From: Hydrogenophaga sp.
GTDB lineage: Bacteria > Pseudomonadota > Gammaproteobacteria > Burkholderiales > Burkholderiaceae_C
DNA: 64,000 bases
Direction of reading: 5' to 3'
NCBI RefSeq assembly: GCF_030373225.1
Contig: NZ_JAUCZG010000025.1
Coordinates: 1 to 64,000, forward strand
Each line of letters starts with the position of its first letter. Within the stretch, counting starts at the first letter, position 1. Positions 1 to 13,426 of the stretch are shown here, one piece after another. The position numbers were made by a program, and so were the translations under genes. The notes under the pieces were generated by a model. That model was not told the DNA's origin and made no database searches. It saw only the letters and a program-made list of their open reading frames with translations.

Positions 1-49
1 TGCCCACGTTCACGTGCGGCTTGGTCCGCTCAAATTTCTCTTTTGCCAT
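1..49 (-). CDS. tuf: Elongation factor Tu, N-terminal fragment cut by window edge
   Basis: The reverse strand reads ATG at 49-47 followed by MAKEKFERTKPHVNVG, the highly conserved start of EF-Tu, the GTPase that delivers aminoacyl-tRNA to the ribosome. An AGGA Shine-Dalgarno sequence lies about 8 bases upstream. It follows fusA by about 110 bases in the classic rpsL-rpsG-fusA-tuf str operon order. Only 16 codons are inside the window, so nothing can be said about the rest of the protein. Confidence 0.93.
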   Translation of the reverse strand, partial: MAKEKFERTKPHVNVG

Positions 50-160
50 TTTTCAATTCCTAAAGAACAAAACCCGTGTCACGGTTTAAGGTCTGCATCA
101 CACTGCTGGTTCGCCCCGCACGGGGACAGGGCGGCGCGTGATCGCAGACCGGCTAAAAAC

Positions 161-2263
<2,103 letters not shown>

Positions 2264-2357
2264 GGAAATACTCCGAAAAGGGATCGAGCCCGCCACCCCT
2301 GGAAATCAAGGGACGCGGGCTCTCGGTGCTGAATGCTCTAAGGGGCGGTGGCCCGGA

Positions 2358-2828
2358 TCAGAAGCGGAAGTGGCTGAAGGCCTTGTTGGCCTCGGCCATG
2401 CGGTGGACTTCATCGCGCTTTTTCATCGCGCCGCCACGGCCTTCGGTGGCTTCGATCAGCTCGTTTGCCAGGCGCAGTGCCATGGACTTTTCGCTGCGCT
2501 TGCGCGCGGCTTCCTTGATCCAGCGCATCGACAACGCCAGACGACGGACGGGGCGCACTTCAACAGGCACCTGGTAGTTGGCACCACCGACACGGCGGGA
2601 CTTCACCTCGACCATGGGCTTGACGTTGTTGATGGCCACCGAGAAGATTTCGACCGGGTCTTTGCCGCTCTTCTTCTCGATCTGCTCCAGCGCGCCATAA
2701 ATGATGCGCTCGGCGACAGCTTTCTTGCCGCCTTCCATGATCACGTTCATGAACTTGGAGAGCTCGACGTTGCCGAACTTGGGATCCGGCAGGATTTCAC
2801 GTTTAGGGACTTCGCGACGACGTGGCAT
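2358..2828 (-). CDS. rpsG: 30S ribosomal protein S7
   Basis: Primary 16S rRNA-binding protein that nucleates assembly of the 30S head. It is 156 aa, the usual length, starting [16 protein letters not shown] and containing the conserved [11 protein letters not shown] and [10 protein letters not shown] stretches. It is the second gene of the str operon, about 160 bases downstream of rpsL and 94 bases upstream of fusA. In E. coli S7 represses translation of its own operon from the rpsL-rpsG spacer. The 158-base spacer here could hold an equivalent control region, but I cannot confirm a structure by eye. Confidence 0.98.
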   Translation of the reverse strand: MPRRREVPKREILPDPKFGNVELSKFMNVIMEGGKKAVAERIIYGALEQIEKKSGKDPVEIFSVAINNVKPMVEVKSRRVGGANYQVPVEVRPVRRLALSMRWIKEAARKRSEKSMALRLANELIEATEGRGGAMKKRDEVHRMAEANKAFSHFRF

Positions 2829-2986
2829 TTTTTCACCTCATATTGCTTCAGTTGGCACCTTGGCAGGCACCGCGAGGGTCATTGGAACCCTCACTTACTC
2901 GACCCACACGGACAATTCCGCGCTTCGGGTCACTACGCTGCATCACCGCGCCACGCGGCGAACAGCACCTTGAATTCGAACCAGGA

Positions 2987-3364
2987 TTACTTGGCCTTGG
3001 GCTTTTTCGCACCGTACTTGGAGCGCGACTGCTTGCGGTCTTTCACGCCCTGCAGGTCGAGCGAACCGCGCACGATGTGATAGCGCACACCGGGCAAGTC
3101 CTTGACACGACCGCCGCGGACCAGCACGACGCTGTGTTCCTGGAGGTTGTGGCCTTCGCCGCCGATGTAGGAAATGACCTCAAAACCGTTGGTCAGGCGC
3201 ACTTTGGCAACCTTGCGCAGAGCGGAGTTGGGCTTCTTGGGGGTCGTGGTGTACACACGGGTGCACACACCGCGACGCTGCGGAGAATTTTCCATGGCCG
3301 GGCTCTTGGACTTGGTCTTTTCGACCTCCCGGCCGTGGCGCACGAGTTGATTGATGGTTGGCAT
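2987..3364 (-). CDS. rpsL: 30S ribosomal protein S12
   Basis: Decoding-centre ribosomal protein of 125 aa, starting [13 protein letters not shown]. The frame continues upstream from a TTG at 3463, but that TTG coincides with the -35 promoter element, so the ATG at 3364 is the real start. Both streptomycin-determining lysines are present, K43 (in TPKKPNS) and K88 (in GGRVKDL), as is D89, the usual methylthiolated Asp. The protein therefore has the streptomycin-sensitive residues at these positions. It is the first gene of the str operon. Confidence 0.98.
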   Translation of the reverse strand: MPTINQLVRHGREVEKTKSKSPAMENSPQRRGVCTRVYTTTPKKPNSALRKVAKVRLTNGFEVISYIGGEGHNLQEHSVVLVRGGRVKDLPGVRYHIVRGSLDLQGVKDRKQSRSKYGAKKPKAK

Positions 3365-3434
3365 TGAAAACGTCCCTAAACGTTTGAGAAAAGCGAAAAC
3401 GGAAAGCTCTTCGGAAAATTCCGAAAAGCCCGCT

Positions 3435-3463
3435 AATGTAGCACGAGGGTGGGCCCCTGGCAA
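3435..3463 (-). promoter_or_regulatory. str operon promoter
   Basis: On the minus strand TTGCCA (3463-3458) and TACATT (3440-3435) are separated by exactly 17 bases, a good sigma-70 promoter. Transcription would start near 3428, leaving a leader of about 64 bases before rpsL. The leader begins with an imperfect inverted repeat at 3406-3429 (TTCGGAA facing TTCCGAA), which would fold at the very 5' end of the mRNA. Spacing and position immediately upstream of rpsL make this convincing; the exact start site is inferred. Confidence 0.75.
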
Positions 3464-3481
3464 TTCAGTGGCTGCAGGCCT

Positions 3482-4678
3482 TCACTGGATCCAGAGGCGG
3501 ATGGCGTCCCAGGCGCGGCCGAAGACGCCGCTTTCTTCGACGGTTTCCATCACCACCAGGGGCACCTCGGCCACCGTCGCGCCGCCGGCCAGGGTCACGC
3601 GCAGCGTGCCGAGTGCATCTCCGCGATTGAACGGAGCCACCAGGGGTTCGGGGCGGATCACCTCGGTCTTCAGGCGCGCACCTTCGCCCGCAGGCACGGA
3701 AACCACCACCCCTTCCGGGCGTCCAAGCTTGATCTGCTCGGCCTTGCCCTTCCACACGCGGGGAGTGGCCACAGGCTGACCCGCGGGGAACAAACGCACG
3801 GCGTCATATGCCGTGTAGCCCCAGTTCAGCAGCTTCTGGGTTTCAGCGGCACGGGCATTTTCGCTGGCGGCCCCGAGCAGGATGCTGATCAGCCGTCGCT
3901 GCCCCTGTGGGCCCTCTCCGAGTGCCGCCACCTGCCGCCGCGCTGTGGCGACCAGGCAATAGCCAGCGGCATTGGTGTGCCCCGTCTTCAGACCGTCCAC
4001 GCTGGGGTCGCGAAACAGCAGCATGTTGCGGTTGGTGTCGTTCGCCGCCGGCGTTCCGGGGTAGCGGTAGCGCTGGATCGCGTAGTACGGCACATAGTCC
4101 GGAAAGTCGGTCATCAGCCGGTTGGACAGGATGGCGAGATCGCGGGCGGTCGTTGTGTGACCCGCTTCGGTCAGACCTTCCGGGTTGCGGTAGCCGGTTG
4201 AATTCATGCCCAGGGACTTGGCCTGCGCGTTCATGAGTTCGACAAAACGCTCCACCGATCCAGCCACCCCTTCGGCAAGGGCGACCGTGGCGTCGTTGCC
4301 CGACTGCACGATCATTCCCTTGACAAGGTCCTCGACCGGCACCTGCATCTTGGGGTCGATGAACATGCGCGAGCCCGGCATTTTCCAGGCGCGTTCGCTC
4401 ACCCCGAAGGTTTGCGTCAGGCTGATCTTGCCGGACTTGAGTGCATCAAAAACGATGTACGCCGTCATCAGCTTGGTCAGCGAGGCCGGCTCGACGGACT
4501 GATCGGGATTCAATGACGCCAACACCTGACCGGAGGTCACGTCCATCAAGAGATAGGCCTTGGCCGCCACCTCGGGGGCTTGTGGCATTTGGGCGGATGC
4601 CGGCAGAACCGACCCGCACAGCACGACCGCAGAAAGCAACAGGGCAGAGAAACGACGAAACAAAATCCAGTCCTTCAA
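3482..4678 (-). CDS. D-alanyl-D-alanine carboxypeptidase, PBP5/6 type
   Basis: Periplasmic low-molecular-mass penicillin-binding protein that trims the terminal D-Ala of peptidoglycan pentapeptides; 398 aa. A signal peptide ends near ASA|Q at residues 27-30. The three active-site motifs of the family are present: SLTK at 66-69, SGN at 126-128 and KTG at 231-233. A beta-rich C-terminal domain (about 290-390) and a terminal amphipathic stretch fit the PBP5/6 architecture. The open frame begins with TTG at 4678 and has no clear Shine-Dalgarno sequence, so the exact start is uncertain. It is convergent with nothing and lies just upstream of the str promoter. Confidence 0.93.
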   Translation of the reverse strand: MKDWILFRRFSALLLSAVVLCGSVLPASAQMPQAPEVAAKAYLLMDVTSGQVLASLNPDQSVEPASLTKLMTAYIVFDALKSGKISLTQTFGVSERAWKMPGSRMFIDPKMQVPVEDLVKGMIVQSGNDATVALAEGVAGSVERFVELMNAQAKSLGMNSTGYRNPEGLTEAGHTTTARDLAILSNRLMTDFPDYVPYYAIQRYRYPGTPAANDTNRNMLLFRDPSVDGLKTGHTNAAGYCLVATARRQVAALGEGPQGQRRLISILLGAASENARAAETQKLLNWGYTAYDAVRLFPAGQPVATPRVWKGKAEQIKLGRPEGVVVSVPAGEGARLKTEVIRPEPLVAPFNRGDALGTLRVTLAGGATVAEVPLVVMETVEESGVFGRAWDAIRLWIQ

Positions 4679-4711
4679 CGAGAAGCAAAAAAAGAAAACC
4701 TGCCTGGCCCG

Positions 4712-5335
4712 TCAGGCCCGCAGGTGACGCAGCACCAACTCCCGCAACAAGGGAAGCTGACCATGAAAGAAATGGCCTCCACCCGGCACCACCAGAACAG
4801 GCAGCACCTGAGGCCGGGCCCAGTCCATCACGCTGGACAGCGGGACCGTGTCGTCCTGCTCCCCATGAACGACCAGGGTTCGGGCATGGAGTTCCGCGTT
4901 CACCGGAGCGACGTCGAACCGGCTGGCAGCTGTGCCGACCAGCACCAGATGCTGAAGATCGCGTGAGGCGTGCAGGCTGGCGGCCGCATGACTGGTGACG
5001 AACGCGCCGAACGAGAACCCGGCCAGACACAGGGCGCCCTCGCCCGCCTGGGTTGCGACCACAGCCAGAAGATCCTTGAGCTCGCCGCGCCCTTCGTCGT
5101 ACTGGCCCTCGCTGGCCCCCACACCACGAAAATTGAAACGCACAGCGGTCCAGCCGGCAAGCACACATGCTCGGGCCAGCGTCTGCACCACCTTGTTCGT
5201 CAACGTGCCGCCGTGCAGGGGATGTGGGTGCGCAATGACCGCGGTTCCGCGGGGTGTGGCTTCAGGGCGGTCGATGGCCAGCTCGATCAGTCCCGCAGGC
5301 CCGGCCATGGTCAGGCTCTCGGTTTGGGCATTCAT
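4712..5335 (-). CDS. Alpha/beta hydrolase
   Basis: Soluble alpha/beta-hydrolase of 207 aa. The N-terminal HPHP motif (36-39) with GG is typical of a small family of predicted hydrolases. The nucleophile elbow is GFSFG at 106-110 (Ser108), the acid is probably D161 or D162 in GEQDD, and the base His188 sits in GGGHFF. The substrate cannot be told from sequence; esterase or thioesterase-like activity is the default inference. It lies 33 bases upstream of the DD-carboxypeptidase start and downstream of the ferredoxin-like gene on the same strand, so the three may be co-transcribed. Confidence 0.85.
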   Translation of the reverse strand: MNAQTESLTMAGPAGLIELAIDRPEATPRGTAVIAHPHPLHGGTLTNKVVQTLARACVLAGWTAVRFNFRGVGASEGQYDEGRGELKDLLAVVATQAGEGALCLAGFSFGAFVTSHAAASLHASRDLQHLVLVGTAASRFDVAPVNAELHARTLVVHGEQDDTVPLSSVMDWARPQVLPVLVVPGGGHFFHGQLPLLRELVLRHLRA

Positions 5336-5380
5336 GTCGGGCCGACCGCGTTCACCCGGACGCAGACACGCTGTGCAGGG

Positions 5381-5719
5381 TCAACGGCCCACATCGGCGG
5401 GCGTCACAAGCCGCTGCACCACCACGCCATCGCGCAGGTGCGATTGAACGATCTCGTCGATGTCGTGCTCGTCGACATACGTGTACCAGACCGCCTCCGG
5501 ATAGACCACGGCGATCGGGCCTCCCGAACAACGGTCGAGGCAACCCGCCTTGTTCACGCGCACCTTGCCCTCTCCGAGCAGGCCCATCGATTTGGCCTGT
5601 GACTTGCAGCGATCGAATGCAGCCTGCGCTTTGTGTTGCGCGCAGGAGGCCTCACCACTGTCACGCTGGTTGAGGCAGAAAAAGATGTGGCGCTCGTAAT
5701 AAGACTTGTTTTCAATCAT
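5381..5719 (-). CDS. Thioredoxin-like [2Fe-2S] ferredoxin family protein
   Basis: Small soluble protein of 112 aa resembling the thioredoxin-fold (Shethna-type) [2Fe-2S] ferredoxins. The likely cluster ligands are C15 and C26 (C-x10-C) and C60 and C64 (C-x3-C, in GCLDRCSGGP); C38 is an extra cysteine. The start at 5719 is an ATG. Such proteins act as electron carriers, but their partner here is unknown. It sits between the alpha/beta hydrolase and the VanZ-family gene on the minus strand. Confidence 0.87.
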   Translation of the reverse strand: MIENKSYYERHIFFCLNQRDSGEASCAQHKAQAAFDRCKSQAKSMGLLGEGKVRVNKAGCLDRCSGGPIAVVYPEAVWYTYVDEHDIDEIVQSHLRDGVVVQRLVTPADVGR

Positions 5720-5728
5720 CCCCGGATT

Positions 5729-6838
5729 CTAGTTGGCGTGTGTGGGAGTGGCGGTCGAGCGCGACACCGCCAGCAGGCCAAACACGAGAGCGGCAAATGG
5801 CCACATCCAGCCCAGCCATTGGGAGAGCCCGTGGAAACGGATGAAGCGTCCTTGCTCCCAGACTTCGAGCGACTGCGCGAAATAGGGGCTGATGGGCGCT
5901 CCGTTGAGCAAGGCAAGAGAGACAGCCAGACACAGCAGCATGACCACGTTGCACATCCTGCGAGGCATCAGGACACACGACACGCCCACCACCACAGCAA
6001 GGATCAGACCCAGCTGCGCCTGCGGCGTGAGCCAGGCCCATGCGTGGTCCGGGCCGTAGGTCAGTGCGGCTGACAAGCCCGCGACGCAGACGGCACCCGC
6101 CACGACAAGGCCGCAGAAAAACAGCCGGCGGATCCTCGATCGCATGTCTGCGTAGCCCATGAGCAGAGGCGTCAGCACGCACAAGCCTATGCAAAACGCC
6201 TCGGCCAGAGGACTCAAAGGCGCCGGCGCCGTCTGGCGGACGGGGACCCAGGAGAGAAACGGCGTGTCCATCAACAACGTCGTGAGCGCATCTTCCAGGC
6301 GATCACGGACTTGCCCCAGTCCGAACGGCACGGGCTGCGGGTACAGCAAGGCAAACGGCCACAGCGCCAACAGCACGAGTCCCCCATGGGCAGAAGGCTC
6401 AAACCAGTTGGCCCGGATCTGGCTCCAGCGGCGCAGGGCGCCCAACCACTCGATCAACATCGCGAGTGCGACCCCCAGTGCGGCGCCAAGGGCGTTCAGC
6501 GCCAGATCAACGTTGGAAGGCACCCGCATGGGCAGGTAGCTCTGAAGCATCTCCACGGCCAGCGACAGCAGCACCGGAAGCGCCAGGGCCACCAGCCAGG
6601 CCCACTGCCCCACGCCAGAGCGCCGCAGGGCCAGTGCCAGCAGAAAGCCCAGCGGGGCATATCCCACCAGATTGGAGGCGATGTCGAATCCGGTCCAGTA
6701 CTGGGGCAAAGGCGCCTGCAGGAAAGCCAGCGGCACCACACCCTGGTCGCGCCACCCTGTGAACGGGTAGAGGCTGGCATACACCACCATGCCGGCGAAA
6801 AGCAACGCCAGCGGCCAGGCGGAGGTGCGTGCTTTCAA
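5729..6838 (-). CDS. VanZ-family integral membrane protein
   Basis: Polytopic membrane protein of 369 aa. The N-terminal third (about 1-130) matches VanZ-like proteins, with hydrophobic helices, SNLVGYAPLGFLLAL near residues 55-70 and NVDLALNALGAALG near 108-122. The remainder carries further predicted helices, making it longer than a minimal VanZ domain. VanZ proteins are linked to teicoplanin resistance in enterococci, but in proteobacteria the function is unknown and resistance should not be assumed. The frame starts with TTG at 6838, 4 bases after the hemJ stop, so translational coupling to hemJ is plausible. An ATG at codon 17 is an alternative start. Confidence 0.83.
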   Translation of the reverse strand: MKARTSAWPLALLFAGMVVYASLYPFTGWRDQGVVPLAFLQAPLPQYWTGFDIASNLVGYAPLGFLLALALRRSGVGQWAWLVALALPVLLSLAVEMLQSYLPMRVPSNVDLALNALGAALGVALAMLIEWLGALRRWSQIRANWFEPSAHGGLVLLALWPFALLYPQPVPFGLGQVRDRLEDALTTLLMDTPFLSWVPVRQTAPAPLSPLAEAFCIGLCVLTPLLMGYADMRSRIRRLFFCGLVVAGAVCVAGLSAALTYGPDHAWAWLTPQAQLGLILAVVVGVSCVLMPRRMCNVVMLLCLAVSLALLNGAPISPYFAQSLEVWEQGRFIRFHGLSQWLGWMWPFAALVFGLLAVSRSTATPTHAN

Positions 6839-6842
6839 AGCA

Positions 6843-7271
6843 TCAGAAAGGCTTGACGACCACCAGAACCACCGCCATCACGAGCAGGATCACGGGAGCC
6901 TCGTTGAACCATCGGTACCAGACATGGTTGCGGCGGTTGGCGCCCTGGGAAAACCGCTTGAGCATCACACCGCAGGTGTGGTGATAGGCCAGCGCGAGCA
7001 CCACCACCACCAGCTTGGCGTGCATCCAGCCATTGCCCGCGCCCAGACCGATTCCATAACCCAACCAGAGCCACAGGCCCAGTGCCACTGCGGGTACCGC
7101 CAGCAGGCTGGTGAAACGCATCAGCTTGCGCGCCATGAGGAGCAAGCGCTCACGTTCCGCGAGGCTCTCGGCCGGCACCATGGCCAGGTTCACGAAAATC
7201 CTGGGCAGGTAAAAAAGGCCGGCAAACCAGCTGGCCACGAAAACGATATGGAAGGATTTGACCCAAAGCAT
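6843..7271 (-). CDS. hemJ: HemJ-type protoporphyrinogen IX oxidase
   Basis: Membrane protein of 142 aa in the HemJ (UPF0093/CopD-like) family, which oxidises protoporphyrinogen IX to protoporphyrin IX in haem synthesis in bacteria lacking HemG or HemY. Features include MLWVKSFHIVFVASWFAG at the start, His8, and Lys86 in GWMHAKL; equivalent His and Lys residues are essential in characterised HemJ. Four hydrophobic helices are visible. The frame is open far upstream, but the ATG at 7271 gives the family start. hemB, another haem gene, lies about 1.7 kb away on the other strand. Confidence 0.88.
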   Translation of the reverse strand: MLWVKSFHIVFVASWFAGLFYLPRIFVNLAMVPAESLAERERLLLMARKLMRFTSLLAVPAVALGLWLWLGYGIGLGAGNGWMHAKLVVVVLALAYHHTCGVMLKRFSQGANRRNHVWYRWFNEAPVILLVMAVVLVVVKPF

Positions 7272-7341
7272 GGGGGCAGTGTAGCCCCCGTTCAGAGCCG
7301 GTTGTGCGTTCTCGCCAATGGCCTCTGGCGGGTAACGGGAC

Positions 7342-7368
7342 AAAAAAAACCCGGCCGTTTGGACCGGG
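7342..7368 (-). terminator. Rho-independent terminator
   Basis: Reading the minus strand, a 7-bp stem (CCCGGTC with one G-U pair, loop CAAAC) at 7368-7350 is followed directly by eight T residues (7349-7342). It lies between the 7547-8671 gene and hemJ, so it should end the transcript of the former. A second short hairpin, gccgcc-ttgc-ggcggc, lies at 7428-7443 without a U-tract. Confidence 0.82.
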
Positions 7369-7546
7369 TCGGGAAGCCTTTTTGCTGTCACACACCAAGG
7401 CACCCGCTCAGGGAGGAAAAGCGGGGAGCCGCCTTGCGGCGGCCCAACGGCATGGTACACCAAACAAATCGGATATCCAACTTTGACCTGTCAACCTTGA
7501 CATTGCTGACATTCCAGACCGACCAGCGCCGCAGGATCGAACCGGT

Positions 7547-9954
<2,408 letters not shown>

Positions 9955-9964
9955 GCGCCCGTCC

Positions 9965-11077
9965 ATGCGCGTCTTCCACATCCTGCCCGGCTCGGTGAGC
10001 GAGTCGGCGAGCCTGCCGATGGTGATGCCCGGCAAGGGCTACCTGTGGATCGCCTGCGGTCGGCGCGAGTTCGAGCTGGAGCAGGGCGCGGTGCAAAGCA
10101 CCCTGCAGGTGCTTTGCGGCATGACGCTGGTGGACCTGCACCTCTCCGACCTGCTCAACAACCAGTTGCCCTCGCACTACGACTACACCTCGCAATACGA
10201 CATCCTGGTGTTCCGTCGTCTGGCGGCCGGTCACAGCGAAACCGACCTCGCCCACCCGGGCACGGTGCTGACACACTCGACCAAGCGTGGCGGGCCTCCG
10301 GTGCTGCGTCGCATCGACACCAGCCCGGTCGGCTTCGCGGTTTTCGAACGCGTGTTGCTGACCGTGCACCCGGCCGGCTGCCTGGTTCTGGACCAGTATG
10401 CCGCGCGGCTGAACTCGGCCGCCTCCGCCGCCTCGCGGGCCGCCGGCGTGCATTTGCCGCCCAGCCCGGCCGATCTGATGCTGCGCATCATCAACCAGAT
10501 GGTGGATGGCTACCTTGAACTGCGGCGTGAACTCACGCGCCAGCTGGACCACTGGCAGGCCGAACTGCTGCACCCGAAGGCCCGCTTCAGCAACTGGGGG
10601 TCGCTGCTGGACGCTCGCATTTCGCTGCACCAGCTTGACGAAATCTGCGAAGACCAGCGCTCGGCCATCCAGGACTGGATCGAGGCACTGGCCACCTGGG
10701 AGCCCAACGACCACCACGGTGGTCAACGGGGGCTCGAACTGCTGAAGGTGCGCTCGCGCGATGTGCTCGAACACATCGAGCGGGTGGTGCACCATGTGCG
10801 CCGGCTCGAGCAGAACGCCGAGACCGCGGTTCAGATGCATTTTTCAGCGCAGAGCAACCGCACCAACGACATCATGCGCACGCTCACCGCGCTCACCGCC
10901 ATCTTTCTGCCGCTGAACCTGATCGCGGGCATCTTCGGCATGAATTTCGAATTCATCCCGCTGCTTCATCAGCAGACCGGGTTCTGGTGGGCCCTCGGTT
11001 CGATGGCACTGACCGCCGCGGTGCTGGGCGTGCTGTTCTGGCGCAAGCGTTACCTGGTGCGCTCGCCGGGGCGCTGA
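9965..11077 (+). CDS. CorA-family divalent cation transporter
   Basis: Inner-membrane transporter of 370 aa in the CorA Mg2+/Co2+/ZntB superfamily. It has a long soluble N-terminal region with helices, then two C-terminal transmembrane helices (about 308-325 and 341-358). The signature GMN motif is at residues 325-327, followed by FEF. Metal specificity cannot be assigned from sequence. It starts 10 bases after hemB; co-transcription would be convenient for the Mg-type HemB, but that is speculation. Confidence 0.9.
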   Translation: MRVFHILPGSVSESASLPMVMPGKGYLWIACGRREFELEQGAVQSTLQVLCGMTLVDLHLSDLLNNQLPSHYDYTSQYDILVFRRLAAGHSETDLAHPGTVLTHSTKRGGPPVLRRIDTSPVGFAVFERVLLTVHPAGCLVLDQYAARLNSAASAASRAAGVHLPPSPADLMLRIINQMVDGYLELRRELTRQLDHWQAELLHPKARFSNWGSLLDARISLHQLDEICEDQRSAIQDWIEALATWEPNDHHGGQRGLELLKVRSRDVLEHIERVVHHVRRLEQNAETAVQMHFSAQSNRTNDIMRTLTALTAIFLPLNLIAGIFGMNFEFIPLLHQQTGFWWALGSMALTAAVLGVLFWRKRYLVRSPGR

Positions 11078-11092
11078 GTCCCCGCCCGCCAC

Positions 11093-12022
11093 TCACCGCG
11101 CCGGCGTGGCCACACCAAACGTCTTCGCGCCGTTGTCCCAGGCAATGCGCCGCGCCACATCGGCCGGCAGACCGCCCAGCCAGGTGCGGTAGCCCTGCAT
11201 GAGCTCACCGTAGTACAGCCAGCGCTGGTTGACCCAGGTGTCGGAGCCGATCATGAAACGACCGGGGTACTTGAGCAGCAGGGCGCGCCAGTCGGGGCAG
11301 AGTTGCCCATCGCCGCAGGTAAGGCCCGGTCGGTACGAGAGCTCACCCATCAACGCCGGATAACGCGCGAACAGTTCGTCCACCCGCTGCGCGGGCGTAC
11401 CACCAATGCCCGTGTGCGCCCAGATCAGGCGAAAGTCCCGATGTTGCGATGCTGCGCGATCCGCGCTGGCCGCTTTCGTGTGGGCCATCAGCAAATCGAT
11501 CGCCACGTCGTCCACGTGCGCCAGGATCGCAAGGCCTTTTTCTTCGGCCAGCGCCATGAGTTGCCTGGCCACCGGTCCGTTGGCATTCGCGCTGTCGTAG
11601 AGGTGGAACTCCCCCAGGCCCCGGTAGGGCCCGGCCGGCGTGCCGCGCGCGAGTTCTGCGTTCACCATGTCCACGATGGTCGGGTCGCGGAACCAGTTGC
11701 TGTAGTCGGCGCGGTTGCGGTAGAGGCGCACGAAGGGCACCACGGTCACGCCGGCCGCGCGCGTCAGATCGGTTGCGCTGGCCAGGGCAAAGGTGCCGTC
11801 ATTGGGCCGCGAATTGGCAATGATGGCGCGCACGCCGCTCTTGTTCATGCGCTCCAGCACGTCGGCCTTGGGGTGCGGGCAGCCGGGGGACGGTGCCGTG
11901 TGCACACAGGCTTCGTCGTTGTAATGCAGGTGGGCGTCGAACAGCGGACCGCTGTAGTCGGCCGCCGCCACCGAGCCCACCCAGGCCATCCCGAGACACA
12001 CGAGCAGGCTGGCGCGGCGCAT
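11093..12022 (-). CDS. Exported amidohydrolase-fold metal-dependent hydrolase
   Basis: Predicted periplasmic enzyme of 309 aa. A signal peptide covers about residues 1-21 (cleavage near SVAA|ADY). The mature part begins with the amidohydrolase_2 metal motif DAHLH (29-33), and later HVDD and WAHTG fit the remaining ligands of a TIM-barrel hydrolase. Substrate unknown. It lies 6 bases downstream of the dienelactone hydrolase on the same strand and is probably co-transcribed with it. Confidence 0.8.
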   Translation of the reverse strand: MRRASLLVCLGMAWVGSVAAADYSGPLFDAHLHYNDEACVHTAPSPGCPHPKADVLERMNKSGVRAIIANSRPNDGTFALASATDLTRAAGVTVVPFVRLYRNRADYSNWFRDPTIVDMVNAELARGTPAGPYRGLGEFHLYDSANANGPVARQLMALAEEKGLAILAHVDDVAIDLLMAHTKAASADRAASQHRDFRLIWAHTGIGGTPAQRVDELFARYPALMGELSYRPGLTCGDGQLCPDWRALLLKYPGRFMIGSDTWVNQRWLYYGELMQGYRTWLGGLPADVARRIAWDNGAKTFGVATPAR

Positions 12023-12028
12023 CGGCGT

Positions 12029-12712
12029 TCAGCTCAGGTGCTGCGCGAAAAACGCCAGCGTGCGCTCGCGCGCCAACCGGGCTGCGGCTTCGTTGTAGGA
12101 GCCGCGCTGGTCGCAGTTGAAGCCGTGGTTGGCCTCGTAGACATGCACCGTCACGCCGGGCTGTGCCCGCTGGAAGACCTCGACCGTGTCCATCGGGATC
12201 CAGTGATCCTGATCGCCGAAGTGAACCATCACCGGCACGGTCGGCGCGCGTGCGGCATCGGCCGCAGCTGTCATGCCACCGCCGTAGTAGGGCACCGCAG
12301 CGGACAGTCCATCCAGCGTGCAGGCCGCGCGCCAGGTGAGCAAGCCGCCCCAGCAATAGCCGACGATGCCGACCTTGCCGGCCTGGGCCGCGTGGTCGAT
12401 GGCGGCCTGGATGTCGGCCATCACGCCGGGCGGGGGCAGGCCCTCTGCCGCGGTCTTGAAGCCGAAACCGGCGTTCATGTCGGCCTCGGTGTAGCCCAGT
12501 TCCACGCCGGGCTGCACGCGATGGAAGGTGGCGGGTGCCACCACAAGGTAACCATCGGCCGCGTAGCCGTCGGCCACCGACCGGATGTGCGAGTTCACGC
12601 CGAAGATTTCCTGCAGCACGACCAGTCCCCCCTTGGGCGGGCCGGAGGGTTCTGCCACGTAGGCAGAGAAAGTTGTGCCGTCGGCGGACTTGAGTTCGAT
12701 CGTCTGTCCCAT
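12029..12712 (-). CDS. Dienelactone hydrolase family protein
   Basis: Soluble alpha/beta hydrolase of 227 aa. The catalytic triad of dienelactone hydrolases is visible: Cys120 in GYCWGG, an Asp in GDQDH (167 or 169) and His196 in NHGF; Glu35 in LQEIFG matches the residue that interacts with the nucleophile. The known enzyme hydrolyses dienelactone to maleylacetate in chloroaromatic degradation, but many homologues have other substrates. The ATG at 12712 is chosen; the longer frame is non-homologous. It sits between the exported hydrolase and the isomerase-like gene. Confidence 0.9.
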   Translation of the reverse strand: MGQTIELKSADGTTFSAYVAEPSGPPKGGLVVLQEIFGVNSHIRSVADGYAADGYLVVAPATFHRVQPGVELGYTEADMNAGFGFKTAAEGLPPPGVMADIQAAIDHAAQAGKVGIVGYCWGGLLTWRAACTLDGLSAAVPYYGGGMTAAADAARAPTVPVMVHFGDQDHWIPMDTVEVFQRAQPGVTVHVYEANHGFNCDQRGSYNEAAARLARERTLAFFAQHLS

Positions 12713-12741
12713 GGAAGCTCTCCTGGTGTCGGTTGAAGGAT

Positions 12742-13341
12742 TCAGGCCCGCAGTTTGCGCGCCACGAAGTCCAGGCGGTCCTGGCCCCAGAACAGTTCTC
12801 CGTCGATCAGGTAGCTGGGTGCACCGAACACCTGCGCATCGATCGCTGCCTGGGTCTGTTCCTCGTAGCGTGCCTGCACCTCGGGTTGTTGCGACTGCGC
12901 CAGCCGCGCTGCGTCCAGACCGCATTCTGCAAGCAAGGCAGCCAGCACGTCCATGGACGCGATGTCGCGTTCCTGCGCCCAGACGGACTTCATCACCGCG
13001 CCCGTGAGGCGCATCGCCGCTTCCTCGCCGTCGTGCATGGCAACGGCCGTGATCAGGCGCGCCGACGGATCGCCCGCCACCGGGAAGAAACGCGGCTCGG
13101 GATGCAAAGGCATGGCCAGCGCATGGCTGAAACGGCGCAGCTCCAACAGCCGGTAGGCCTGGCGCTGGGGCGCGCGCTTGGGCAAGGGCAGACCGCCGGA
13201 GAGCGGGAAGATCTTGCCCAGGTCCATGGGCAAGACACGCACGCTGGCGCCGGTCTCGCGCAACAGGGCTGCAAACCGCTCGTGGCCGAGATAGGCCCAG
13301 GGACTCTGGGGGGCAAAGAAGTAGTCGACTGCGCGACGCAT
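12742..13341 (-). CDS. 2-hydroxychromene-2-carboxylate isomerase/DsbA-family protein
   Basis: Thioredoxin-fold protein of 199 aa of the HCCA isomerase (kappa-class GST-like) family. The N-terminal PQSPWAYLG (11-19) contains the Ser that in HCCA isomerase activates glutathione, in place of the DsbA CxxC pair. The C-terminal FGAPSYLIDGELFWGQDRL is typical of the family. The founding enzyme acts in naphthalene degradation; here the substrate is unknown. It is 29 bases upstream of the dienelactone hydrolase and divergent from the SDR gene. The start at 13341 is ATG. Confidence 0.88.
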   Translation of the reverse strand: MRRAVDYFFAPQSPWAYLGHERFAALLRETGASVRVLPMDLGKIFPLSGGLPLPKRAPQRQAYRLLELRRFSHALAMPLHPEPRFFPVAGDPSARLITAVAMHDGEEAAMRLTGAVMKSVWAQERDIASMDVLAALLAECGLDAARLAQSQQPEVQARYEEQTQAAIDAQVFGAPSYLIDGELFWGQDRLDFVARKLRA

Positions 13342-13426
13342 GGCGGTCTCCTCGGGCTGTTGTAATGGCCGGATGTGGTAGCCCCGAGTTGTACGCGATG
13401 CCACCACTTCATGCAGGAGACAGGTT

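Noticed and set aside
5729..6838. Glycopeptide-resistance determinant based on VanZ similarity
   Set aside because: No other van genes are present, the organism is Gram-negative, and VanZ-like domains are common in bacteria with no resistance role.
7272..7546. tRNA or small RNA gene in the hemJ upstream gap
   Set aside because: The only structures are the minus-strand terminator and a short GCC hairpin. No cloverleaf, T-loop or promoter is visible.
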